Assembly: GCF_014648895.1 (NCBI RefSeq) | Contig: NZ_BMRZ01000004.1 | Location: forward strand, 372,001 to 436,000 | DNA length: 64,000 nucleotides | From: Streptomyces tanashiensis | GTDB taxonomy: Bacteria; Actinomycetota; Actinomycetes; Streptomycetales; Streptomycetaceae | Direction of reading: 5' to 3' | In this document: positions 17,550 through 28,490 of the stretch, in pieces | How positions within the stretch are numbered: the stretch's first letter is position 1 | Layout of the letters: the number at the start of each line of letters is the position of its first letter | Notes under the pieces: generated by a model | The model's input: only the letters and a program-made list of their open reading frames with translations | Database searches by the model: none | What the model was told of the DNA's origin: nothing | Program-made: the position numbers and the translations under genes

Positions 17550-18563
17550 TCAGGCCGAGGTCGCGAGGGCCGTGTGGTGGACGGCGTACCGGAAGGGCTC
17601 TGCGGAGCAGTAGCGCTCGACCTCGGCGAGGGCGCTCTCGGTGATGCGCCGGAGTTCACCGCCGAGCGAGCCGGCGATGTGCGGCGTCAGGAGGACGTTC
17701 GGCAGGTGGTAGAGGGGGGAGGCCGGGGGCAGCACCTCGGGTTCGGTGACGTCGATGACCGCGTGGAGGCGGCCGGTCGCCGCCTCGGCGGCCAGGGCGT
17801 CGGTGTCGACGAGGGATCCCCGGGCCGTGTTGACGAGGGTGGCGCCGTCGGGCATGAGGGACAGCCTGCGCGCGTCCATCAGGTGGTGGGTCTCGGGCAG
17901 CGCCGGTGCGTGCAGGGAGACGACGTCCGAGGCGCCGACCAGCTCGTCGAGCTCCACGTGCCGGGCGCCGAGGGCAGCGGCCTGCGCCGCGTCGACGTGG
18001 GGGTCGGCGAGCAGCAGGTCGAGGTCGTGGGGCCGGAGCAGTTCGAGCACCCGGCGTCCGACGAGCGAGGCTCCGACCACGCCCACGGTCCGCCGGTAGT
18101 TGCCGAAGCCGGGGAAGCGCCGGGACCAGTCGAGCGGCGTGCGGTGCTGGCGGTAGAGGGCGCCGATGTCGAGGACGCGCTTGTTGGCGAAGAGGACCGC
18201 CGCGACCGTGTACTCGGCGACGGGGACGGCGTTGGCGGAGGCGGCCGATGACACCGTGATCCCGCGGTCCCAGCACGCCTCGGTCACATGGTGTTTGACG
18301 CTGCCGGCCGCGTGGACGACCGCCTTCAAGGCAGGGGCGCGCGCGAGCACGTCCTCGTCGATGACGGGACAGCCCCAGGAGGTGATGAGGAGTTCCACCT
18401 CCGGCAGGGAGGGCTCGTGGGCGAGGTCCTCGGCCACGTGGTCCGGGTCGACGTCGACGTACTCCGCCAGGCGCCGGATCTCCTCGGGCGGGAACAGCGC
18501 GTCCCGGTGGTGCCGGCCCATGGCGAGCAGGGCGCGCGGGCGGGTGGTCGTGTGCGGGCGCAT
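17550..18563 (-). CDS. D-isomer-specific 2-hydroxyacid dehydrogenase
   Basis: A 337-residue NAD(P)-dependent dehydrogenase. The nucleotide-binding loop is VGVVGASLVGRRVLELLRPH, and the catalytic triad is Arg in NTARGSLVD, Glu in the VTEPEVLPP segment and His in LTPHIAGSLGGE. Such enzymes interconvert 2-keto acids and 2-hydroxy acids, here probably derived from a sugar acid. ATG 18563 is preferred over the GTG at 18578 because GAGG is then correctly spaced. It sits 24 bases behind the MalG-type permease and 55 bases before the propeller gene, so it belongs to the sugar operon. Substrate unknown. Confidence 0.88.
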   Translation of the reverse strand: MRPHTTTRPRALLAMGRHHRDALFPPEEIRRLAEYVDVDPDHVAEDLAHEPSLPEVELLITSWGCPVIDEDVLARAPALKAVVHAAGSVKHHVTEACWDRGITVSSAASANAVPVAEYTVAAVLFANKRVLDIGALYRQHRTPLDWSRRFPGFGNYRRTVGVVGASLVGRRVLELLRPHDLDLLLADPHVDAAQAAALGARHVELDELVGASDVVSLHAPALPETHHLMDARRLSLMPDGATLVNTARGSLVDTDALAAEAATGRLHAVIDVTEPEVLPPASPLYHLPNVLLTPHIAGSLGGELRRITESALAEVERYCSAEPFRYAVHHTALATSA

Positions 18564-18587
18564 GGGGGAATTCCTCACGGAGAAGGC

Positions 18588-19535
18588 CTACTTGACGGCG
18601 CCGGCGGTCATGCCGGACTTCCAGAACCGCTGGAGCATCAGGAAGACGGCGATCAGCGGCGCCACGGCGACCAGCGAGCCGACGACGGCCAGCAGGTAGT
18701 CCTCGGGGTGACCCTGGGAGAGCGCGGACGAATACCACACGTACAGACCGAGGTTGACGGGGTACAGGTCCTGGTCGGAGAGCATCACCAGGGGCAGGAA
18801 GAAGCTGTTCCAGATCTGGGTGAACTGGAAGAGGAAGATCGTCACGAACCCGGGGGCGAGCATCGGGAAGGCGATCGTGCGGAAGGCGCGGAACTCGCTC
18901 GCTCCGTCCATGCGGGCCGCTTCCAGGACCTCGTCGGGTACGTAGGACGCGCTGAAGACCCGGGCCAGGTACACGCCGAACGGGAAGACGAGGCCGGGGA
19001 GGAACACGCTCCAGAAGGTGTTGACGAGGCCGGCCTCGGCCGCGAGCAGGAAGAGGGGGATCGCGAGGGCCGTACCGGGCACCATCACGCCCAGGAGTAC
19101 GAGGGAGAAGAGCCGTTCCTTGCCGGGGAAGGCGAGTTTGTCGAAGGCGTACCCGGCGGCGACGCTGAACACCGCCGCGAGGAGGGCCCCGACGCCCGCG
19201 TAGGCCACGGTGTTGAGGATCCAGCGCAGATAGACCCCGCCGTCCGCCGTGAAGAGCTGCTCCAGGTTCTCGGCGAGGTGCATGTCGCGGCCCGGGGCGA
19301 AGCCGTTGGTGCCGAAGAGGTCCGCGCGGCTCTTGGTGGAGGACAGCAGCAGCCAGGTGAGGGGGAGCAGGGTGTAGAGGGTGGCGAGGGCCAGGAGCGC
19401 GGTGACCCCGGCCCTGGACAGCAGCGCCGAGGGGGCCTTCGGGGCGCGCCGCCGTCGGTGGGGGAGCGGCGCGGGGACGGCGGCGGGTGCCGGCGCGGGC
19501 GCGGGGGCGGTGGGGAGGGTGGAGGGCGTGGTCAC
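18588..19535 (-). CDS. Carbohydrate ABC transporter permease, MalG type
   Basis: A 315-residue permease with a proline/alanine-rich cytoplasmic N-terminal tail and six predicted helices. The cytoplasmic loop that docks on the ATPase is EAARMDGASEFRAFRTIAFP, the CUT1 EAA motif. GTG 19535 overlaps the stop of the MalF-type gene (GTGA). The C-terminal RFWKSGMTAGAVK is the usual ending of the family (GaVKG). With the other permease and the lipoprotein it forms a sugar importer; no ATPase gene is present, so a shared MsiK-type ATPase is probably used, as known for Streptomyces. Confidence 0.92.
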   Translation of the reverse strand: MTTPSTLPTAPAPAPAPAAVPAPLPHRRRRAPKAPSALLSRAGVTALLALATLYTLLPLTWLLLSSTKSRADLFGTNGFAPGRDMHLAENLEQLFTADGGVYLRWILNTVAYAGVGALLAAVFSVAAGYAFDKLAFPGKERLFSLVLLGVMVPGTALAIPLFLLAAEAGLVNTFWSVFLPGLVFPFGVYLARVFSASYVPDEVLEAARMDGASEFRAFRTIAFPMLAPGFVTIFLFQFTQIWNSFFLPLVMLSDQDLYPVNLGLYVWYSSALSQGHPEDYLLAVVGSLVAVAPLIAVFLMLQRFWKSGMTAGAVK

Positions 19536-20428
19536 GGCTTGCTCCCGCGGCGAGAGATACGGGTGACGGCGAAGGACAGCACGGCGGCGAACAGGGCGAT
19601 CAGCAGCGAGGCCGCCGCGGCCAGGCCGAAGTCGTTGTTCTGGAAGGCGGCCGTCTGGACGTACATGTTGGGGGTCCAGCTGCTGCCGATCGCGCTGGAC
19701 GCGTTGTAGATGACCTTCGGTTCGGTGAAGAGCTGGATCGAGCCGATGACCGTGAACATGACGGCGAGCGCCACCGCGGGCCGGATCATCGGGACCTTGA
19801 CGGACAGCGCGGTCCGTACGGCGCCGGCTCCGTCGACCCGGGCGGCGTCCAGGGTCTCGCGGGGCACGGCCTGCAGCGCGGCGTAGAAGATGACCATGTT
19901 GTAGCCGGTCCACTCCCACACCGCGATGTTGGCCGTGGAGAGGACGGCGTGGTCGGCGGACAGGAAGTCGACGCGGATGCCGCCGGAGGCGAGGAGGTCG
20001 ATCACCGGGCTCAGGCCGGGGGTGTAGAGGTACACCCAGATCAGGGCGGCGATCAGGCCGGGCACCGCGTGCGGCAGGAAGAGTGCCAGCTGGAAGAAGG
20101 ACCGGGCCTTGGCGAGGCCGGAGTCGAGGAGCAGCGCGAGGGCGAGCGCGGCGCCGATCATCACGGGGATGTAGACGGCGCAGTACGCGGCGACGACGAG
20201 GAAACCGTCGAGGAACTCCGGGTCGGACAGGGCCCGTACGTAGTTGTCCCACCCGGCGAAGACGCTCTCCGTGCCGCCGAACCCGAGGCCGGAGGTGCGG
20301 GTGGTGAACAGGCTCAGCCAGGCCGCGTAGAGGAGCGGGGCGAGGGTGACGGCCGCGAAGAGGCCGAGGAACGGTGACAGGAGCAGCGCGGCGGTTCTGC
20401 GCTGTCCCAGGGTGGACGGGGTCGCCAT
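19532..20428 (-). CDS. Carbohydrate ABC transporter permease, MalF type
   Basis: A 298-residue permease with six hydrophobic segments, beginning with RRTAALLLSPFLGLFAAVTL. The EAA loop reads TLDAARVDGAGAVRTALSVK and VPMIRPA. The ATG at 20428 is chosen because it follows AAAGGG and starts the first helix properly; a longer frame exists to 20506. Its stop overlaps the start of the MalG-type gene. It lies 100 bases behind the binding-protein gene and is the second gene of the operon. Confidence 0.92.
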   Translation of the reverse strand: MATPSTLGQRRTAALLLSPFLGLFAAVTLAPLLYAAWLSLFTTRTSGLGFGGTESVFAGWDNYVRALSDPEFLDGFLVVAAYCAVYIPVMIGAALALALLLDSGLAKARSFFQLALFLPHAVPGLIAALIWVYLYTPGLSPVIDLLASGGIRVDFLSADHAVLSTANIAVWEWTGYNMVIFYAALQAVPRETLDAARVDGAGAVRTALSVKVPMIRPAVALAVMFTVIGSIQLFTEPKVIYNASSAIGSSWTPNMYVQTAAFQNNDFGLAAAASLLIALFAAVLSFAVTRISRRGSKP

Positions 20429-20528
20429 GACGGCCCTTTCGGGGTGGGGCGGGGACGAGCTGGGTGCGGTCGGGCGCCGGTGCCGGCCCGTGGGCGTGGC
20501 CGGCACCGGCCCGAGGGGGCTTCGGGTG

Positions 20529-21836
20529 CTACGGAGCGGTCACCCGCATGCCACGCTGCTTCATCTGCGCGACGGTGGTCCGCTCGGCGAGGGTGAGCAC
20601 GTCGGGCAGGGACACCGTGCCGCCGGCGACCTTGGGGAGTCGGTCGACGAGGGCGGTGTTGGTGGCCCCCATGACCGGGCCCCAGGCCCAGCCCGGCCGG
20701 ACCGCGTCGTAGGACGCCTTCCCGAGGGCGTAGAGGTCCTGCCCGCCGTAGTACTCCGTTCCGAACGCGGCCTTCGTGACCGGGACCAGTGCCGGGTCGG
20801 CGGGGAACATGCTGCTGGTGCCGGAGGACACCCACGCCTTCATGCCCTCGGGGTCGGTGGTGATCCACTTGATGAACTCGGCGGCTGCGCGGCTGTTGCC
20901 GGAGCCCTTCGGGATCACGAAGGACGAGCCTCCGTACATGCCCGAGGCGGGCTTGCCGTCCCAGGTGGGGACGGGCGCCACGGCCCACTTGCCCTTCTGG
21001 TCGGGGACGGTGGCCTGGTGGGCTCCGGCGCACCAGCTCGCGCAGACGTAGGCGACGGTCCGGTTCTTCTGGATGCTCGTCCAGAACGGGTCGGCGGCGC
21101 TGAGGGAGCGGACGAGGTCCTCGCGGGCGAGGTCGCCCCAGTAGGCGGCGGTCCTCTTCGAGGGGCCGTCGTCGAGGGTGACCTGCCAGGAGTCCTGGCC
21201 GGCGTCGAACCACTTCGCTCCGGCCTGCCAGGAGAGCGCGGTCAGCAGTCCGGGGTTGTCGGTGAAGAGGACTCCGCCGCGGGCGTCCGGGTCGGCCTTC
21301 CTCACCTGCTCGGTCATGGTCCGGTAGGCGTCCCACGTGGTGGGCACGGCGATCTTGTGCCGGGTGAAGAAGTCCTTGCGGTACATGAGCAGCAGGGGGG
21401 CCACGTCGCGCGGGACCCCCCAGGTCCTGCCGCCGAGGTCGACAAGCTGCCGCACCGCCTCGGGGAACCGTTCCTTCACCACGGGCCCGAGCGTTCCGCT
21501 CAGATCCTCGATCTTGCCCTGGGTCGCGAACTCGGGCAGGTGCGGGTACTCGACGACCGCGACGTCCGGGGCGGTGCCGGCCTTCACCGCGTTGGTGAGC
21601 TTGGAGTAGTACTCCTGGTTCGACGGGACGTTCTCGAAGGTCACCTGTATGTCCGGGTGACTGCGGTTGAAGGCCTCGGCCACGTGGTCCGAACCCTTGA
21701 GGAAGGACCAGAAGGTCACCTTCCCCGTCGTCGCCTTGCTCGGGGTGGTGTCCGGGCCGGCCCCTCCGCAGGCGGTGACGAGGAGGGAGAGGGCGGCGAC
21801 GGAACCGGCCAGGGCGGCCGTTGTTCTGCGAAGCAT
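20529..21836 (-). CDS. Sugar-binding lipoprotein of an ABC importer
   Basis: A 435-residue extracellular solute-binding protein (family 1, CUT1). The N terminus is a lipoprotein signal (LAGSVAALSLLVTACGG) with the lipid-modified Cys near residue 23. TGKVTFWSFLKGSDHVAEAF is the typical first strand and helix, and PDVAVVEYPHLPEFATQG the ligand-cleft region. It captures a sugar or oligosaccharide outside the membrane and hands it to the permeases. The GTG at 21845 is an alternative start. An inverted repeat 72 bases upstream is probably the operator of the whole unit. It is the first gene of the operon that runs to 14527. Confidence 0.92.
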   Translation of the reverse strand: MLRRTTAALAGSVAALSLLVTACGGAGPDTTPSKATTGKVTFWSFLKGSDHVAEAFNRSHPDIQVTFENVPSNQEYYSKLTNAVKAGTAPDVAVVEYPHLPEFATQGKIEDLSGTLGPVVKERFPEAVRQLVDLGGRTWGVPRDVAPLLLMYRKDFFTRHKIAVPTTWDAYRTMTEQVRKADPDARGGVLFTDNPGLLTALSWQAGAKWFDAGQDSWQVTLDDGPSKRTAAYWGDLAREDLVRSLSAADPFWTSIQKNRTVAYVCASWCAGAHQATVPDQKGKWAVAPVPTWDGKPASGMYGGSSFVIPKGSGNSRAAAEFIKWITTDPEGMKAWVSSGTSSMFPADPALVPVTKAAFGTEYYGGQDLYALGKASYDAVRPGWAWGPVMGATNTALVDRLPKVAGGTVSLPDVLTLAERTTVAQMKQRGMRVTAP

Positions 21837-21907
21837 GATGTGCACCGATCGTTCGCTGGGGCGTCGAACGGCATCATTTGATAGTTCGCATGCTTCGTCA
21901 ATGGTTT

Positions 21908-21935
21908 TCGCTTCATTCGATACCGAATGAAGCGA
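21908..21935 (-). promoter_or_regulatory. Perfect 12-bp-arm inverted repeat, probable operator of the sugar operon
   Basis: TCGCTTCATTCG (21908-21919) and CGAATGAAGCGA (21924-21935) are perfect arms around ATAC. The repeat lies 72 bases upstream of the binding-protein start in an AT-richer stretch (21870-21955). It has the size of a GntR, LacI or ROK-repressor site. No DNA-binding regulator is encoded next to it. Confidence 0.65.
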
Positions 21936-21956
21936 GTAAAGTGATATCGATTCCCG

Positions 21957-22766
21957 TCATTCGAAGGTGGACTCGAAGGTGCGCAGCAGATCCGCGGCGA
22001 CGCTGACCGCGATCGTCGCGGGCTCCTTGCCCGTGATGTCGGCCAGACCGATCGGGGTCTTGATCCGGTCGATGACGGCCTCGTCGTGACCGCCCTCGGT
22101 GGCGAGGCGCTTGCGGAACCTCGCCCACTTGGCCGCCGACCCGATCAGCCCGACGGAGCCCAGATGGTTCGCGCGCAGGGCGGCGTCGCACAGCGCGGCG
22201 TCCTCGGCGTGATCATGGGTCATGATCAGGACGTGGGTGCCGAGCGGCAGCTCCTCCAGGACCTCCTCGGGCAGCAGCGGCGTGTGGTGCACCCGCACCT
22301 GCGCCACCGCGTCCGCGAGCACACCCAGCCGCTCCTCGGCGAGGGTGTCGGAGCGGCTGTCGATCAGATGGAGATCGAGGTCCTGACGGGCCAGGATGCG
22401 CGCCAGTTCGAGGCCGACGTGCCCGACGCCGAAGATCGCCACCGCCCGCACCACCGGCAGCGGTTCCAGCAGCACGGACACCGTGCCGCCGCAGCACTGC
22501 ACACCGTGCCGGTTGGTGACCTTCTCGTTGAGGGCGAAATCGATCAGCTCCGGCCGCGGCTCGGCCGCGGCGATCATCTCGCGGGCCCGGTCGATCGCGA
22601 CGGCCTCCACGTTGCCGCCGCCGATCGAGCCCCAGGTCTCGGTCCGTCCCACCACGAGTTTCGCGCCGGCGTCGCGCGGGGCGTGGCCGCGCACGGTCGC
22701 GACGGTCACGAGCACGCCGGGCTCCCGGCGTGCCCGCAGCCGCGCGACCGCGGCGAACCACGTCAT
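21957..22766 (-). CDS. xdhC: Xanthine dehydrogenase accessory protein XdhC
   Basis: A 269-residue XdhC/CoxI-family protein, which binds the molybdenum cofactor, promotes its sulfuration and inserts it into xanthine dehydrogenase. The N-terminal domain has TVATVRGHAPRDAGAKLVVG and GSIGGGNVEA; GVQCCGGTVSVLLEPL contains the conserved cysteines, and the C-terminal Rossmann domain starts at VAIFGVGHVGLELARIL with TPIGLADITGKEPATIAVSV near the end. The ATG at 22766 begins one base after the xdhB stop; a GTG at 22775 would overlap it. Third gene of xdhABC. Confidence 0.92.
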   Translation of the reverse strand: MTWFAAVARLRARREPGVLVTVATVRGHAPRDAGAKLVVGRTETWGSIGGGNVEAVAIDRAREMIAAAEPRPELIDFALNEKVTNRHGVQCCGGTVSVLLEPLPVVRAVAIFGVGHVGLELARILARQDLDLHLIDSRSDTLAEERLGVLADAVAQVRVHHTPLLPEEVLEELPLGTHVLIMTHDHAEDAALCDAALRANHLGSVGLIGSAAKWARFRKRLATEGGHDEAVIDRIKTPIGLADITGKEPATIAVSVAADLLRTFESTFE

Positions 22767-22767
22767 G

Positions 22768-25139
<2,372 letters not shown>

Positions 25140-25143
<4 letters not shown>

Positions 25144-26603
25144 GACGAGACCGCCTCGGTGGTTCGTGTGTACAGCTTCAGCAGGCTCCGGCCGAGCATC
25201 GCGGACCGGTAGGCGGCACTCGCCCGGTGGTCGTCCATCGGGGTGCCCTCGTCCCGCAGCAGCGGCGCCACGGCCTCGACGGTCTCCGCCGTCCACGGCC
25301 TGCCCTCCAGGGCCGCCTCGGTGGCGAGCGCACGGATGGGGGTGGCGGCGACTCCGCCCAGGCCGATGCGCGCCCTGCGGACGATGCCGTCCTCGACGTC
25401 GAGCGCGAACGCGACCGCCACGCTGGAGATGTCGTCGAAGCGCCGCTTGGCGATCTTGTGGAAGGCCACGACGGGCGCGAGCGGCAGCGGGACCCGCACC
25501 GCGCGGATCAGCTCGCCGGGACGGCGCACGCTCTGCCGGTAGCCGGTGAAGTAGTCCGCGAGGGGGACCTCGCGCTCACCGTCGGCGTCGGCGAGCAGCA
25601 CCGACGCGTCGAGCGCGAGCAGGGCCGGCGGGCTGTCGCCGATGGGGGAGCCGGTCCCCAGATTGCCGCCGAGGGTCGCGCCGTTGCGGATGAGCCGGGA
25701 GGCGAACTGGGGGAACAGCTCGGCCAGGAGCGGGACGTCGCCGTCGAGACGGCGCTCGATCTCGGTGAGCGTCAGGGCCGCCCCGATCTCGATGGAGTCG
25801 GACGCGACGCGCAGCTGCCGGAGTTCGGGGAGGCGGTCGACGGCGACCACGCAACCGGCCCGTCGCGAGCGGATGTTCACCTCGACGCCCCAGTCGGTGG
25901 AACCGGCGACGACCACGGCGTCGGGCCGTTCGCGCAGCAGCAGCAGCGTCTCGGCCAGGGTGGCCTTCCGGAGGAACACGCTGTCGTCCTGGGCGTACTC
26001 GGTGGCGACCGGTGCGGGCGGGGCCTGGTCGCGGCGCCGCGCGAGCGGGTCCTCCTCGGCGGGTGCGCCGACGGCGAAGGCGGCGTCGCGGATGGGGCGG
26101 TAGCCCGTACAGCGGCACAGGTTGCCGCTCAGGGCGTGCAGATCGAAACCGTTCGGACCGTGCTCGGCGTCGCTGCCGGCGTCGGCGTCCGCGTGGGCGC
26201 AGCGGTCGGGCCGGTAGTACTCGGCCGCCATGCTGCAGACGAACCCCGGTGTGCAGTAACCGCATTGGGATCCGCCGCGGACCGCCATCTCCTCCTGCAC
26301 GGGGTGCAGGGCGGGCGGCGTGCCGGGGGCGCCGGCGGTGGCGAGGCCCTCGGAGGTGACGATCTCCTGACCGTCGAGCGCCGCGACCGGCACCAGGCAG
26401 GCGTTGACCGCCACCCAGTCGGTGGGCTTGTTCACCCCGGGGCGGGCCACCAGGACCGAGCAGGCGCCGCACTCGCCCTCGGCGCAGCCCTCCTTGGTGC
26501 CGGTGAGCCCCCGCTCGCGCAGGAAGTCCAGGACCGTGGTGTGGGGAGCGGCCGGTGAGAGGGGTGCTTCTTCTCCGTTGACGGTGATACGCGCCGCTAC
26601 CAT
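25140..26603 (-). CDS. xdhA: Xanthine dehydrogenase FAD/[2Fe-2S] subunit
   Basis: A 487-residue fused small subunit. The first iron-sulfur domain has CAEGECGACSVLV (about residues 42-54), the second has CGYCTPGFVCSM and CRCTGYRPI, and the C-terminal half is the FAD domain (VVAGSTDWGVEVN, then NGATLGGNLGTGSPIGDSPP). An insertion between the two cysteine pairs of the second cluster (DRCAHADADAGSDAEHGPNG) is longer than usual. Electrons pass from molybdenum through the clusters and FAD to NAD. The ATG at 26603 follows GAGGG. First gene of xdhABC; a 549-base gap with AT-rich sequence lies upstream. Confidence 0.92.
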
Positions 26604-27152
26604 GACGGGCCCTCGATTCGGTGCGCGATGGGTCGATTCCTCATGTTCGCCAATGTCGGGCAGCTTTCTGTGTTCAGACGCGCCAGGTGAGAGAACGGGG
26701 GCGCGGAACGGCACGCGACAGCGGCGTGCCGGGACGTGGTGAAGGGAGACCCGCGATGTGCCGCGGACGGGCACAGGAGAACGGCGTCGTCAGCAGCCGT
26801 GGGCGATACGACCCGGAACCCAGACCGTGGTGTGGGCGAGGCGACTCAGGTCGGAGCTGGTGTTCATCCGCCGGTCGCCTCCTCTCGGTCGTCATGGGTC
26901 GAGGCTGCAAATTAGTCGCCTGCCCTCACCGAGGTCAAGAGCCCCTGCGGTGGAGCATCAGACGGTCGGATGGCTCCCGACGGGAGCGTCCACAGAGATC
27001 CATTGCAACGGGATGTTGCGTTAAGGCGCAGGGTCATTGCATCAATTTATCGGCTACTAGCTGGGGATATGGCTTTTTGATCATTGACGGAACCCTGAAC
27101 GCAACGTAGCTTTCGGGATGCGTCGAACACCTGCTGCCGCGAGAACGAGGGA
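26604..27152. other. Intergenic region between xdhA and the P450 gene
   Basis: This 549-base gap holds the divergent promoters of xdhABC and the P450 gene. From 27000 to 27110 it is clearly AT-richer than the surroundings, as expected for the P450 promoter. On the minus strand 26790-26867 there is a possible small frame (separate entry). I see no other gene and no convincing repeat. Confidence 0.5.
26790..26867 (-). CDS. Possible 25-residue leader ORF upstream of xdhA
   Basis: On the minus strand AGGAGG is followed ten bases later by an ATG opening a 25-residue frame, MNTSSDLSRLAHTTVWVPGR then IAHGC, with good third-position GC. It ends 186 bases before xdhA. It could be a translated leader or chance. 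I do not recognise the peptide. Confidence 0.25.
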   Translation of the reverse strand: MNTSSDLSRLAHTTVWVPGRIAHGC

Positions 27153-28349
27153 ATGGCCATGAGCGAGTCCGTCCACACCGTCACCACCCTGCCGACCGAG
27201 CGTCCGTCCGGATGCCCCTTCGACCCGCCGGCGGAGCTGATCGAGGCCCGTGAGCACGGCCCGATCAGCCGTTACACCCACCCCGGCGGGAAGCCGGGCT
27301 GGCTCATCACCGGGTACGACCTGGTCAGGTCGGTCCTGGCCGACCCGCGGTTCAGCTCGCGCAAGGACCTCATGAACGTGGTCGACTTCGAGCTGCCGCC
27401 GGCCCCGCCCGGCGAGTTCCTCCTCATGGACGAACCGGACCACGGGCGCTACCGGAAGCCGCTCGTCGGCAAGTTCACCGCACGGCGGATGCGGCTGCTC
27501 GCCGAGCGCGTCGAGCAGATCACCGCCGACTGTCTGGACGCCATGGAGGAGGCCGGGCCGTCGGCGGACCTGGTGACCGCGTTCGCCAAGCCCATCCCCA
27601 CCATCATCATCTGCGAGATCCTCGGGGTGCCGTACGAGGACCGGGACTCCTTCCAGGAGCAGATCGACACGTTCATGGGCGGGGAGACGAGCGACGAGGA
27701 CCTGATCGCGGCCTACACCGCCACCCAGGAGTACCTCGCCCGGCTCGTGGCCGCCAAGCGCGCGAACCCCACCGACGACGTGCTCAGCGAACTCACGGAC
27801 AGTGATCTGACCGACGAGGAGCTGAGGGGGATCAGCCTGATCCTGCTGGCCGCCGGGTTCGACACCACCGCCAACATGCTGTCGCTCGGCGTCTTCGCCC
27901 TCCTGCGGAACCCGGAGCAGCTCGACGCGCTGCGCGCCGATCCCGCGCTCACCGACCGCGCCGTGGAGGAGCTGCTGCGGTACCTGAGCGTCGCCAAGTC
28001 CTTCATGCGGACGGCGCTGGAGGACGTCGAGGTCGGTGGCCAGACCATCGAGGCCGGCACGACGGTCGTCCTGTCGTACAACACCGCCAACCGCGACCCC
28101 GAGCGCTTCGCCGACCCGCACGAGCTGGACCTCCGGCGGGACGCGGGCGGTCACCTGGCCTTCGGCCACGGCATCCACCTGTGCCTGGGGGCGCAACTGG
28201 CCCGCGTCGAGATGCGGGTCGCGTTCGCGGCGCTGTTCAGGCGCTTCCCCACGCTGCGCCTGGCCGTCCCGGCCGAGGAGGTCGCCCTGCGACCGGAGAC
28301 CGCGGACATCTACGGGGTGAAGAGCCTCCCGGTCACCTGGGACGCCTGA
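27153..28349 (+). CDS. Cytochrome P450
   Basis: A 398-residue soluble bacterial P450, most like the CYP105/CYP107 group. The I-helix oxygen-binding motif is AAGFDTTANML, the K-helix E-x-x-R region follows in VEELLRYLSVAKSF, and the heme loop is FGHGIHLCLGAQLAR with the heme Cys near residue 344. It should hydroxylate or otherwise oxidise a lipophilic substrate in the cytoplasm with electrons from ferredoxin and its reductase, neither of which is adjacent. MAM at the start leaves two possible ATGs (27153, 27159). It stands alone, followed by a strong terminator; the AT-rich upstream region suggests its own regulated promoter. Confidence 0.93.
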   Translation: MAMSESVHTVTTLPTERPSGCPFDPPAELIEAREHGPISRYTHPGGKPGWLITGYDLVRSVLADPRFSSRKDLMNVVDFELPPAPPGEFLLMDEPDHGRYRKPLVGKFTARRMRLLAERVEQITADCLDAMEEAGPSADLVTAFAKPIPTIIICEILGVPYEDRDSFQEQIDTFMGGETSDEDLIAAYTATQEYLARLVAAKRANPTDDVLSELTDSDLTDEELRGISLILLAAGFDTTANMLSLGVFALLRNPEQLDALRADPALTDRAVEELLRYLSVAKSFMRTALEDVEVGGQTIEAGTTVVLSYNTANRDPERFADPHELDLRRDAGGHLAFGHGIHLCLGAQLARVEMRVAFAALFRRFPTLRLAVPAEEVALRPETADIYGVKSLPVTWDA

Positions 28350-28356
28350 CAGGGAA

Positions 28357-28398
28357 CCGGCGCCGGGCGAGGCCGCTCGTGCGGTCGCCCGGCGCCGG
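28357..28398 (+). terminator. Hairpin terminator of the P450 gene
   Basis: CCGGCGCCGGGCGA (28357-28370) pairs with TCGCCCGGCGCCGG (28385-28398), a 14-bp stem extended inside by CCGC/GCGG around a TCGT loop. It begins seven bases after the P450 stop. Confidence 0.75.
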
Positions 28399-28409
28399 CC
28401 GCTCCCCCC

Positions 28410-28490
28410 GAAGGCCCGGCGTCCGTCGCGTCGTCGGAAGGCCCGGCGTCCGTCGCGTCGTCGGAGGATCCGGCGTCGAGCGCGTCGTCA
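28410..28490. repeat. Three tandem copies of a 27-base repeat
   Basis: Copies at 28410-28436 and 28437-28463 are identical; the third, 28464-28490, has diverged at several positions. A partial fourth copy (GAAGATCC) follows. The third copy contains the stop codon of the M1 peptidase gene (28488-28490). The unit reads GAAGGCCCGGCGTCC then GTCGCGTCGTCG on the plus strand. Confidence 0.85.

Noticed and set aside
27153..28349. The P450 as CYP125/CYP142 steroid side-chain hydroxylase
   Set aside because: Sequence features are of the CYP105/107 type and no KstR-like site lies upstream.
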